Shown here piece by piece: positions 1 to 5,419 of a stretch of 6,031 bases of DNA. Numbering within the stretch: position 1 is the stretch's first letter; each line of letters starts with the position of its first letter. This DNA is from Candidatus Dadabacteria bacterium (GTDB lineage: Bacteria > Desulfobacterota_D > UBA1144 > Nemesobacterales > Nemesobacteraceae). A program made the translations under genes and the position numbers. The notes under the pieces were generated by a model. The model did no database searches. It was not told where the DNA came from and saw only the letters and a list, made by a program, of their open reading frames with translations. The stretch is taken from positions 1 through 6,031 of the forward strand of contig JAPOSJ010000190.1 in assembly GCA_026709745.1 (NCBI GenBank), read 5' to 3'.

Positions 1-695
1 GGGTGCAGGATAAGGGAGGTAAGCACTTTGTCCATGGATATCTGCTGGTGCTTTGCCTTATAGGTTTCAAGCGCGCTTGTTGATTTCAGAAGAGCTATCC
101 ACTGCATATTATCTATGGACGTTCCCACAAGCTCCGCCTTGGGAAGCAGGGTGTAGTACTTAACGTCGAGAATTCTTGAGGTGTTATCGGCTCTCTCCAT
201 CTGTTTTCCAAGCTCAGAGAAATGCCATGCCTCCCCGTGTGATATGCTGATATAGCCCGACCCATGAAAAAGAAGGCTTTGCACTTTCGCAACTTCGCAG
301 AACTTGCCGGGATTGTCGAGCAGCTTCTCTCTGGCTTCCTCGCTGTTAAGCCTGTGATAGAAACGGTTTATGAGAAGCCACATCTCAGAGGAAATTATCT
401 CCCTAACGGAGCTTGCGTTCTCCCGGGCGCAGTTAACGCAGGAAATGATAGAGTTTGGGTTGTTGTGGTCAAGCACCATGAAATTTATTACGTTCTCACG
501 GGTAATACTGTCATAAAGACTTCTGAACAGATCCATATCTCCCGTGACCCTTACTATGGGGTCCCATTCCTGGTCAATAGAACCGTGGGTGTCGATTGCA
601 AGGCCAAGGTTGACGTTTATGAGCCTTGCGGTGTTCCCGGCACGCTCTGCATAGCGGCTCATCCAGTATATTGATTCTGCGACGCGGCTTAGGAT
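1..695 (-). CDS. Alpha-E domain protein (DUF403), 3' end outside window
   Basis: Reading the minus strand from 695 gives 231 open codons running off base 1, with no stop. The translation begins (I)LSRVAESIYWMSRYAERA, the N-terminal signature of the all-helical alpha-E (DUF403) family, usually about 310 residues, so roughly three quarters is here. Other family-like stretches are EWDPIVRVTGD near residue 43, NPNSIISCVNCARENA near 77 and AWHFSELGKQMERAD near 158. The family has no established biochemical role; it is almost always paired with a circularly permuted ATP-grasp protein, sometimes fused to it, as here, where the start overlaps the ATP-grasp stop by seven bases. No ATG, GTG or TTG exists in frame before an ATG at 662-660 (residue 12), which would cut the conserved signature and has no ribosome binding site. 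I place the start at ATC, 695-693. Residue 20 is Gly where relatives usually have Glu (RAEN). Family call is firm; function is unknown; the start is inferred. Confidence 0.9.
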   Translation of the reverse strand, partial: MLSRVAESIYWMSRYAERAGNTARLINVNLGLAIDTHGSIDQEWDPIVRVTGDMDLFRSLYDSITRENVINFMVLDHNNPNSIISCVNCARENASSVREIISSEMWLLINRFYHRLNSEEAREKLLDNPGKFCEVAKVQSLLFHGSGYISISHGEAWHFSELGKQMERADNTSRILDVKYYTLLPKAELVGTSIDNMQWIALLKSTSALETYKAKHQQISMDKVLTSLILH

Positions 696-2164
696 TTTTT
701 GCTCCCCCTGTTATTTGAGTTCTTTGCCGGAGCAAGAACCCAAGTGTCTTTGCTTCCCCCGCCCTGAGAAGAGTTGACTATCATTGAACCTTTCCTGAGT
801 GCTACCCTGGTGAGTCCTCCCGGAAGGACGAATACATCTTTTCCGCAGAGAATAAAAGGCCTGAGGTCTACATGGCGTCCCTCAAAGTGATCACCCGCTA
901 TCACGGGAGCACGAGAGAGTGCCATGGTCTTTTGTGCTATGTAGTTTCTGGGATTGGCAATTATATCTCTTTTGGCCTGCGCAAGCTCTTCTTTGGTGGC
1001 CTTGGGGCCGAACACTATTCCATATCCCCCAGATTCGTTTGCGGGTTTTACGACCAGTTTCTCTATGTTGTCAAGCACGTACTTTCGGGCTTCATCCTCC
1101 TCGCATATGTACGTAGGCACGTTCGAGATCACTGGATCTTCTCCCAGATAGTACTTTATTATCTTTTCCACGTAGGCGTATATTATCTTGTCGTCGGCTA
1201 CCCCTCCTCCAGGGGCGTTGGCTATGGCCACGTTTCCGGCCTTGTACGCGCTGAAAAGTCCGGGAACTCCAAGTACGGAATCCGGGCGGAAAACCTGGGG
1301 ATCAAGGAAGTCGTCGTCCACTCTTCTGTATATGACGTCCACTTTTTCAAGTCCCTTAGTGGTTTTCAGGTGGACGAAATTGTCAACTACGATTAAGTCT
1401 CTTCCCTCAACAAGTTCTATCCCCATTTCCTTTGCAAGAAAAGAGTGCTCAAAGTAGGCTGAGTTGTAGATTCCCGGCGTAAGAAGCACGACCTTTGGGT
1501 CAGCTGTCCTGTCGGAGAGCAGATACTGCAGGGTATCGAGAAGATGAAGTCCGTAATCGCTTATCGGCATTATCTTCAAGGCGCCGAACACCTTGGGAAA
1601 AGTGCGTTTCATAAGCTCGCGGTTCTCAAGCACATAGGAGACGCCGGAGGGGGAGCGCAGGTTGTCTTCGAGGATGTAGAATTTTCCGTCTGAGTGCCTT
1701 ATAATATCCGTCCCCGTAATGTGGCACCATATTTTTCTCGGAGGAGAAAAACCCACGCAGTCAAGGCGAAACCCTTTGCTCGATAGAATGAGATCTTTGG
1801 GCACGATCTTGTCCCTTAGGATTTTCCGGTCGTTGTATATGTCGTCTATGAAGAGGTTAAGGGCATGGATTCTCTGTTTGAGTCCCCTTTCTATAAGCTC
1901 CCAGTCCTGGGCTGATATTAGTCTCGGGATTATGTCGAAGGGGAAGATGTTTTCCTCTGAACCTTGTTCTTCTTCCGAGTAGAGGGTGAAAGTGACTCCC
2001 ATTTCGAACAGGTTCATTTCGGCCGCTTGCTGTCTTTCTAGCAATTCCCCATCGGAGAGGCTGTCTATTTTATCAGTAAGAAAGCGGGTCCAATCGTAAG
2101 GGGTACCATCGTCCTTGAAGACTTCGTCGTAAAAGCCTTCCGTATCATAGTTTTTAAAATGCAT
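689..2164 (-). CDS. Circularly permuted type 2 ATP-grasp protein (DUF404/DUF407)
   Basis: A 491-residue cytosolic protein of the circularly permuted ATP-grasp family, a usual length for the stand-alone form. Conserved blocks in order: GFRLDCVGFSPP near 131, LEDNLRSPSGVSYVLENR at 165-182, VIYRRVDDDFLDP at 277-289, the nucleotide-binding VVKPANESGGYG at 371-382, YIAQ at 408, RHVDLRPFIL at 430-439, GGLTRVAL at 449-456 and SSQGGGSKDTW at 465-475. ATP-grasp enzymes join a carboxylate to an amine through an acyl-phosphate; this family is predicted, not proven, to make a peptide or amide bond. The start ATG has GGAG five bases upstream (2173-2170) and the N-terminal sequence is family-like. It is the first gene of a two-gene unit with the alpha-E gene, which begins inside its last codons. 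The tail (NSNNRGSKKS) is low in complexity and ends on an A6 run just before the stop. Confidence 0.93.
   Translation of the reverse strand: MHFKNYDTEGFYDEVFKDDGTPYDWTRFLTDKIDSLSDGELLERQQAAEMNLFEMGVTFTLYSEEEQGSEENIFPFDIIPRLISAQDWELIERGLKQRIHALNLFIDDIYNDRKILRDKIVPKDLILSSKGFRLDCVGFSPPRKIWCHITGTDIIRHSDGKFYILEDNLRSPSGVSYVLENRELMKRTFPKVFGALKIMPISDYGLHLLDTLQYLLSDRTADPKVVLLTPGIYNSAYFEHSFLAKEMGIELVEGRDLIVVDNFVHLKTTKGLEKVDVIYRRVDDDFLDPQVFRPDSVLGVPGLFSAYKAGNVAIANAPGGGVADDKIIYAYVEKIIKYYLGEDPVISNVPTYICEEDEARKYVLDNIEKLVVKPANESGGYGIVFGPKATKEELAQAKRDIIANPRNYIAQKTMALSRAPVIAGDHFEGRHVDLRPFILCGKDVFVLPGGLTRVALRKGSMIVNSSQGGGSKDTWVLAPAKNSNNRGSKKS
693..709 (-). promoter_or_regulatory. Strong ribosome binding site in front of an ATC start codon
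   Basis: On the minus strand AGGGGGAG (709-702) is followed by six bases and then ATC (695-693). The spacing is ideal for initiation and the ATC sits exactly where relatives of the alpha-E protein have Met before LSR. In the same frame a TAA lies just upstream, at 713-711, so there is no room for another start. The site lies inside the last codons of the ATP-grasp gene, so translation is probably coupled to termination of that gene at 691-689. Confidence 0.65.
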
Positions 2165-2169
2165 TCCGG

Positions 2170-2173
2170 CTCC
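2170..2173 (-). promoter_or_regulatory. Ribosome binding site of the ATP-grasp gene
   Basis: GGAG on the minus strand lies five bases before ATG 2164. It supports this ATG over later in-frame starts. Confidence 0.65.
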
Positions 2174-2191
2174 AAAGACCTTTTATCTAGA

Positions 2192-2220
2192 AATCTAACC
2201 AAAAGACCCGGATATGCCAA
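2192..2220 (-). promoter_or_regulatory. Putative sigma-70-type promoter for the ATP-grasp/alpha-E unit
   Basis: On the minus strand TTGGCA (2220-2215, five of six bases matching the -35 consensus) is separated by 17 bases from TAGATT (2197-2192, four of six matching the -10 consensus). Transcription would start near 2185, leaving a leader of about 20 bases that contains the ribosome binding site. The 248-base gap to hslU also argues for a separate promoter. This is a consensus match by eye only. Confidence 0.45.
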
Positions 2221-2227
2221 AGGGGCT

Positions 2228-2251
2228 GGGAATTTTAGGGCGTAATTTCCC
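2228..2251. repeat. Imperfect inverted repeat upstream of the ATP-grasp promoter
   Basis: GGGAATT (2228-2234) and AATTTCCC (2244-2251) are inverted copies with one extra base in one arm and a nine-base centre. The repeat sits directly upstream of the putative -35 element, where an activator might bind, but no regulator is known and the arms are short enough for chance. Confidence 0.3.
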
Positions 2252-2367
2252 TCTACACCTGAAGTGAAGCAATAAAGTGCTTTTCCGGGTGGGTCATATC
2301 TTGTATGGACAATGGTGAGAATCAGGAAAGGTGCTTCAAACTTCCTGTCCTGTTAAGGGAGTTAAAC

Positions 2368-2403
2368 GTGGAAAGTATCCACAGAAGGACATAGTGGCTT
2401 CTG
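2368..2403 (-). terminator. Two adjacent stem-loops after hslU, possible weak terminator
   Basis: Ten bases after the hslU stop codon the minus-strand transcript can fold CAGAAG with CTTCTG (2403-2398 and 2387-2382, ten-base loop), then GTGGA with TCCAC (2382-2378 and 2372-2368, five-base loop), followed by a short T stretch (TTTAA). The position suits the 3' end of the xerC-hslV-hslU transcript. The stems are short and the T run is poor, so this may protect or pause the transcript rather than end it efficiently. Confidence 0.35.
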
Positions 2404-2412
2404 AATTTCTTC

Positions 2413-3762
2413 TTATAGTATGTACCTGCTGAGGTCCCTGTCCTTGACTATGTCGGCTATTTTTTCTTCAACATAGCTTTTATCTATGGTGAATTTCTTC
2501 TCCTTCATATCGGGAGCGTTAAAGGAGATATCGTCAAGCAGTTTTTCAAGAACGGTGTGAAGCCTTCTCGCTCCTATGTTCTCGGTGGAACTGTTAACCT
2601 CGGCTGCGGTCTCTGCTATTTGCTCTATAGCCTCGCCTGTGAACTCAAGTTTTATATCCTCGGTTCTCATAAGCTCGGTGTACTGTTTTATAAGCGCGTT
2701 TCTGGGTTCGGTCAGTATGCGTATAAAATCGTCTTTGGTAAGCGCCTCAAGTTCGACCCTTATAGGAAAGCGTCCTTGGAGTTCGGGTATGAGATCGGAC
2801 GGTTTTGAGACGTGAAACGCTCCGGCTCCGATGAAGAGTATATGGTCGGTTCTGACCATGCCGTGCTTAGTTGTTACGTTGCTACCCTCGATTATAGGCA
2901 GAAGATCCCTCTGCACTCCTTCTCTTGAAACGTCGGGTCCCGAGACACCGTTTTTCCCACTGACCTTGTCTATCTCGTCTATGAAGATTATCCCGGAGTT
3001 CTCTGTTCTCTCTAAAGCCAGATGGGCAACTTTGTCCATGTCTATAAGCTTGCGGGCTTCCTCTTCGGTCAAGATATCCATGGCTTCTGGCACCTTGACC
3101 TTCCTGACCTTCGATTTTTTGGGCATCAGGCTTCCTATCATCTCGGAGATGCCCGGATCCATTTCCTCAACGCCTGCCTGACTGAAGACCTGAATTGGGA
3201 GTGTTCTCGACTCTATTTCTATCTCGACCTCCCTGTCGTCAAGTTTTCCGTCCCAGAGAAGTTTTCTCATCTTCTTCTTTGTTTCACTCATTTTTCTCTC
3301 TGCATCGCTTGTTTCTCCTTCCGCACCCATGTCAGGACGCGTCGGGACGAGCAGGTCAATCAGCTTGTCCTCCGCAAGTTCTCTAGCCCTTGTGTTAACC
3401 GAAAGGGTTTCCTCCTCGGTCACCATGTTAACGGCTATTTCCGTCAGGTCCCGTATCATTGACTCCACATCCCTGCCCACATATCCTACTTCTGTAAACT
3501 TCGACGCTTCGACTTTTACAAAAGGTGCCTGGGCCAGCTTCGCAAGACGCCTGGCTATCTCCGTTTTCCCGACACCAGTGGGACCCATCATAAGAATGTT
3601 CTTGGGAGAAATCTCATCTCTTAGCTCAGGCGATACCTTCTGCCGTCTCCACCTATTTCTGAGTGCAACGCCCACGGCCCTTTTGGCCATATTCTGCCCG
3701 ACTATGTACTTGTCTAGTTCCGATACTATTTCCCTCGGGGTGAGGTACGATTCTTGGGACAT
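2413..3762 (-). CDS. hslU: HslU, AAA+ unfoldase subunit of the HslUV protease
   Basis: HslU (ClpY) forms the ATP-driven hexameric ring that recognises, unfolds and threads proteins into the HslV peptidase in the cytosol. At 449 residues it matches the family (443 in E. coli). Visible elements: Walker A GPTGVGKT at 60-67, pore loop GYVGRD at 93-98, the inserted I-domain at roughly 110-245, Walker B IIFIDEID at 258-265, arginine finger R331 in GRFPIR, sensor-2 GARR at 397-400, and the C-terminal LSRYIL, which in this family docks into HslV and activates it. All key residues are present. The gene starts five bases after hslV; its AGGA/GAGG ribosome binding site (3777-3773) lies within the last hslV codons, ten to eleven bases before ATG, so translation is likely coupled. 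It is the last gene of the xerC-hslV-hslU unit, with stem-loops just past its stop. Confidence 0.98.
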   Translation of the reverse strand: MSQESYLTPREIVSELDKYIVGQNMAKRAVGVALRNRWRRQKVSPELRDEISPKNILMMGPTGVGKTEIARRLAKLAQAPFVKVEASKFTEVGYVGRDVESMIRDLTEIAVNMVTEEETLSVNTRARELAEDKLIDLLVPTRPDMGAEGETSDAERKMSETKKKMRKLLWDGKLDDREVEIEIESRTLPIQVFSQAGVEEMDPGISEMIGSLMPKKSKVRKVKVPEAMDILTEEEARKLIDMDKVAHLALERTENSGIIFIDEIDKVSGKNGVSGPDVSREGVQRDLLPIIEGSNVTTKHGMVRTDHILFIGAGAFHVSKPSDLIPELQGRFPIRVELEALTKDDFIRILTEPRNALIKQYTELMRTEDIKLEFTGEAIEQIAETAAEVNSSTENIGARRLHTVLEKLLDDISFNAPDMKEKKFTIDKSYVEEKIADIVKDRDLSRYIL

Positions 3763-3767
3763 CTGTG

Positions 3768-4337
3768 TTATTTCCTCGTTGTTTTCTCTTCCTCTGTCTC
3801 TTCAATTATCTCTTCAATCGATATATGGTTGTTTGTGTAAATGCAGATACCAGCCACAATCTCCAGTGAATGCATAACTATTTCTGAGGCGGAGAGTTCC
3901 GAGTGTCTTACCAGGGCGAGTGCAGCCGCCTGGGCGAATGGACCTCCTGATCCTATGGCTATCACGCTCTCGTCGGGCTCTATAATATCTCCGCTTCCCG
4001 AGATTATTAGCATGGTTTTTGAGTTTGCAACTATCAGCAGGGCCTCAAGTCTTCTCAGTATCCTGTCGGTTCTCCATTCCTTTGCAAGCTCCACTGCGGC
4101 ACGCTCCAGATTTCCGCGGAATTCCTCAAGCTTCCCCTCGAACTTGTCAAAAAGTGTCATGGCATCCGCGGTTGAGCCTGCGAATCCGGCACATACCTTT
4201 CCTCCGTGCATCTTCCTTATTTTCTTGGCATTATGCTTTACGGCTGTTGAACCCATGGTCACCTGGCCGTCGCCCCCAAGTGCCACACGACCTTTTTTCT
4301 TAACGCAGAGTATAGTGGTTCCGTGAAACTGACTCAT
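3768..4337 (-). CDS. hslV: HslV, threonine peptidase subunit of the HslUV protease
   Basis: HslV (ClpQ) is the proteasome-beta-like peptidase whose two stacked hexamers form the degradation chamber capped by HslU. The 189-residue product begins MSQFHG followed by TTILCVKKKG, which aligns with mature E. coli HslV, so a six-residue propeptide should be removed to expose Thr7 as the catalytic N-terminal nucleophile. Other conserved residues are Asp23 (GDGQ), Lys34, Lys39 (mature Lys33), Ser130 in GSGG and GICIYTN at 163-169, which contributes to the cation site in relatives. The enzyme is of the Thr type, unlike the Ser-type ClpQ of Bacillus. The C-terminus is a little long and acidic (EETEEEKTTRK). 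The start ATG has GAGG seven bases upstream (4348-4345). It lies 28 bases after xerC and five before hslU. Confidence 0.98.
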   Translation of the reverse strand: MSQFHGTTILCVKKKGRVALGGDGQVTMGSTAVKHNAKKIRKMHGGKVCAGFAGSTADAMTLFDKFEGKLEEFRGNLERAAVELAKEWRTDRILRRLEALLIVANSKTMLIISGSGDIIEPDESVIAIGSGGPFAQAAALALVRHSELSASEIVMHSLEIVAGICIYTNNHISIEEIIEETEEEKTTRK

Positions 4338-4344
4338 GTTTTTT

Positions 4345-4348
4345 CCTC
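4345..4348 (-). promoter_or_regulatory. Ribosome binding site of hslV
   Basis: GAGG on the minus strand lies seven bases before ATG 4337, in the 28-base gap after xerC. It fixes the start that gives the MSQFHG propeptide. A second AGGTGA lies a little further upstream. Confidence 0.7.
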
Positions 4349-4365
4349 TTTGTCACCTGCTTTAT

Positions 4366-5241
4366 CTAGGCATTCGGGTGAGTTTTATCGTACACTTCCA
4401 TTATCCGCTCCACAGAGAGATGTGTATATCTTTGGGTCGTCGAGAGACTTGAGTGGCCAAGCATCTCCTGTATTGCCCGCAGATCCGCCCCGCCCGCAAG
4501 CAGATGTGTGGCGAACGAGTGTCTCAGCACGTGGGGGCTTACATTTTTCGATATTCCGGAGACAAGGCCGTATTTCTTTATTATCCGCGCCAGGCTTCTT
4601 GTGGTTATCCCTCCTCCCCTTGAGTTAAGAAATATTCGGTCAGACGAAGGCCTGAGTTCTCCCCTTATGTCAAGGTATTCCCCGAGAGCGGAAAGAGCCT
4701 TTGATCCCACGGGAACTATCCTCTCCTTGTTTCCTTTCCCCAGAACCCGTATTACCGCCTCGCCCATGCTGAGGTCGGAGAGGGTGGCTTCTGCAAGCTC
4801 GCTTACCCGCAGACCGCTTGAGTAAAGAAGCTCGAGAATGGCCCTGTCCCGCACAGAAAGGATGCTTTTTTCTGTATCCTTTACGTCGACTATGCTGAAT
4901 ACTTCATCGACACTCAGGAACACCGGAAGGCGTTTTTCCTTCCTCGGAGTTCGAACGAGTTTCGCCGGGTTTTGCGCCACAAGCCCCTTCCTTACCAGGT
5001 ATGAAAAAAAAGACCTTACCGCCGATATTTTTCTCTCGACCGATGCAGGTGAATTCCTTCGGTAGAGAGTGGACACATAGGCATTTATGGTTTCTGTGTC
5101 TGTGTTCTCGATTTTTTTCTCCTGCTTTAATAGAAAATTCCGGAAGTTCTCAAGATCACTCCTATAGGCCTTTACGGTGTGTTTCGAGCAGTTTCTTTCT
5201 TCCGATAGGTGCTTTATGAAGCTTTCGAGCAGTTTGTTCAT
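4366..5241 (-). CDS. xerC: XerC-type tyrosine recombinase
   Basis: A 291-residue tyrosine recombinase, the size of XerC/XerD proteins, which resolve chromosome dimers at dif during division. The N-terminal SAM-like DNA-binding domain spans about 1-90 (family-like KHTVKAYRSDL near 20-30). The catalytic domain has the full set: Arg145 (GLRVSE), Lys169 (GKGNKER), His237 and Arg240 (SPHVLRHSFATHLL), His263 (MLGHSS) and the nucleophile Tyr272 (QRYTHL). Context favours XerC over XerD, because xerC commonly precedes hslVU (as codV-clpQ-clpY in Bacillus), and nothing suggests a phage integrase. ATG 5241 is the first possible start, as an in-frame TAG lies directly upstream. There is no good ribosome binding site (only AGAG too close), and a putative promoter lies so near that the mRNA may be almost leaderless. 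It is first in the xerC-hslV-hslU unit. Confidence 0.94.
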   Translation of the reverse strand: MNKLLESFIKHLSEERNCSKHTVKAYRSDLENFRNFLLKQEKKIENTDTETINAYVSTLYRRNSPASVERKISAVRSFFSYLVRKGLVAQNPAKLVRTPRKEKRLPVFLSVDEVFSIVDVKDTEKSILSVRDRAILELLYSSGLRVSELAEATLSDLSMGEAVIRVLGKGNKERIVPVGSKALSALGEYLDIRGELRPSSDRIFLNSRGGGITTRSLARIIKKYGLVSGISKNVSPHVLRHSFATHLLAGGADLRAIQEMLGHSSLSTTQRYTHLSVERIMEVYDKTHPNA

Positions 5242-5251
5242 CTACTCTTGA

Positions 5252-5279
5252 AATATATACTCTCATTTGGTTTGGACAA
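5252..5279 (-). promoter_or_regulatory. Putative promoter for xerC-hslV-hslU
   Basis: On the minus strand TTGTCC (5279-5274) is 16 bases from TATATT (5257-5252). The -10 ends ten bases before the xerC ATG, so transcription would begin only a few bases before the start codon. This fits the missing ribosome binding site but is a consensus match by eye. Confidence 0.4.
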
Positions 5280-5320
5280 GGGATAAAGTAAAGTTGCCGC
5301 CAGCGGGGGCAGGGGTTGGT

Positions 5321-5335
5321 TTTCCTGCAGGGAAA
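5321..5335. repeat. Small near-palindrome in the divergent intergenic region
   Basis: TTTCCTGCAGGGAAA is a palindrome apart from one extra G. It lies between the two putative divergent promoters, a suitable place for an operator acting on either, but it is short and has no known regulator. Confidence 0.25.
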
Positions 5336-5347
5336 TGGCTGTGAAGT

Positions 5348-5375
5348 TTGTTTTTCTGCGCTATAACAGTAAAAT
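5348..5375 (+). promoter_or_regulatory. Putative promoter for the dynamin-like GTPase gene
   Basis: TTGTTT (5348-5353) is 16 bases from TAAAAT (5370-5375, five of six bases matching the -10 consensus). Transcription would start near 5382, giving a leader of about 35 bases that contains the strong ribosome binding site at 5400-5410. TATAAC at 5362-5367 is an alternative -10 but lacks a matching -35. Confidence 0.4.
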
Positions 5376-5399
5376 CCTACTTCAGGCTTACTTGCGAAC

Positions 5400-5419
5400 A
5401 AGGAAGGTGAAATCTTATT
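5400..5419 (+). promoter_or_regulatory. Strong ribosome binding site in front of an ATT start codon
   Basis: AAGGAAGGTGA (5400-5410) closely matches the sequence complementary to the 3' end of 16S rRNA, with AGGTGA exact. Six bases later comes ATT (5417-5419) in the GTPase frame. The same frame is closed by TGA at 5408-5410 and holds no ATG, GTG or TTG between there and 5534, so this site serves either an ATT start or no start in this frame. Confidence 0.6.

Larger units (their letters stand above)
2165..2412. other. Non-coding gap between hslU and the ATP-grasp gene
   Basis: I see no protein-coding frame or RNA gene here. From hslU outward the gap holds the two stem-loops at 2368-2403, a third inverted repeat with perfect six-base arms CAGGAA (2323-2328) and TTCCTG (2342-2347), the GGGAA-type repeat at 2228-2251, a putative promoter at 2192-2220 and the ribosome binding site at 2170-2173. 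Confidence 0.7.
5242..5416. other. Divergent intergenic region between xerC and the GTPase gene
   Basis: This 175-base gap holds the xerC promoter candidate on its left, a G-rich stretch around 5300-5320, the near-palindrome at 5321-5335, and the promoter candidate and ribosome binding site of the GTPase gene on its right. I see no convincing gene in it. Confidence 0.6.

Noticed and set aside
264..674. Plus-strand open frame of 136 codons near the left end
   Set aside because: The minus strand here encodes a clear alpha-E protein without stops; the plus frame is its mirror.
872..1396. Long plus-strand open frame opposite the ATP-grasp gene (174 codons)
   Set aside because: It lies wholly within a well-conserved ATP-grasp gene, has no recognisable domain, and is explained as an antisense shadow. 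The same holds for smaller frames at 954-1151, 1188-1457 and 1719-1982.
2269..2288. AAGCA/TGCTT hairpin followed by a short T run on the plus strand
   Set aside because: The stem is only five A/T-rich pairs and no plus-strand gene precedes it, so it is not a credible terminator.
3841..4326. Plus-strand open frame of 161 codons covering nearly all of hslV
   Set aside because: It is antisense to every conserved HslV motif and has a composition typical of a shadow frame, with no family resemblance.
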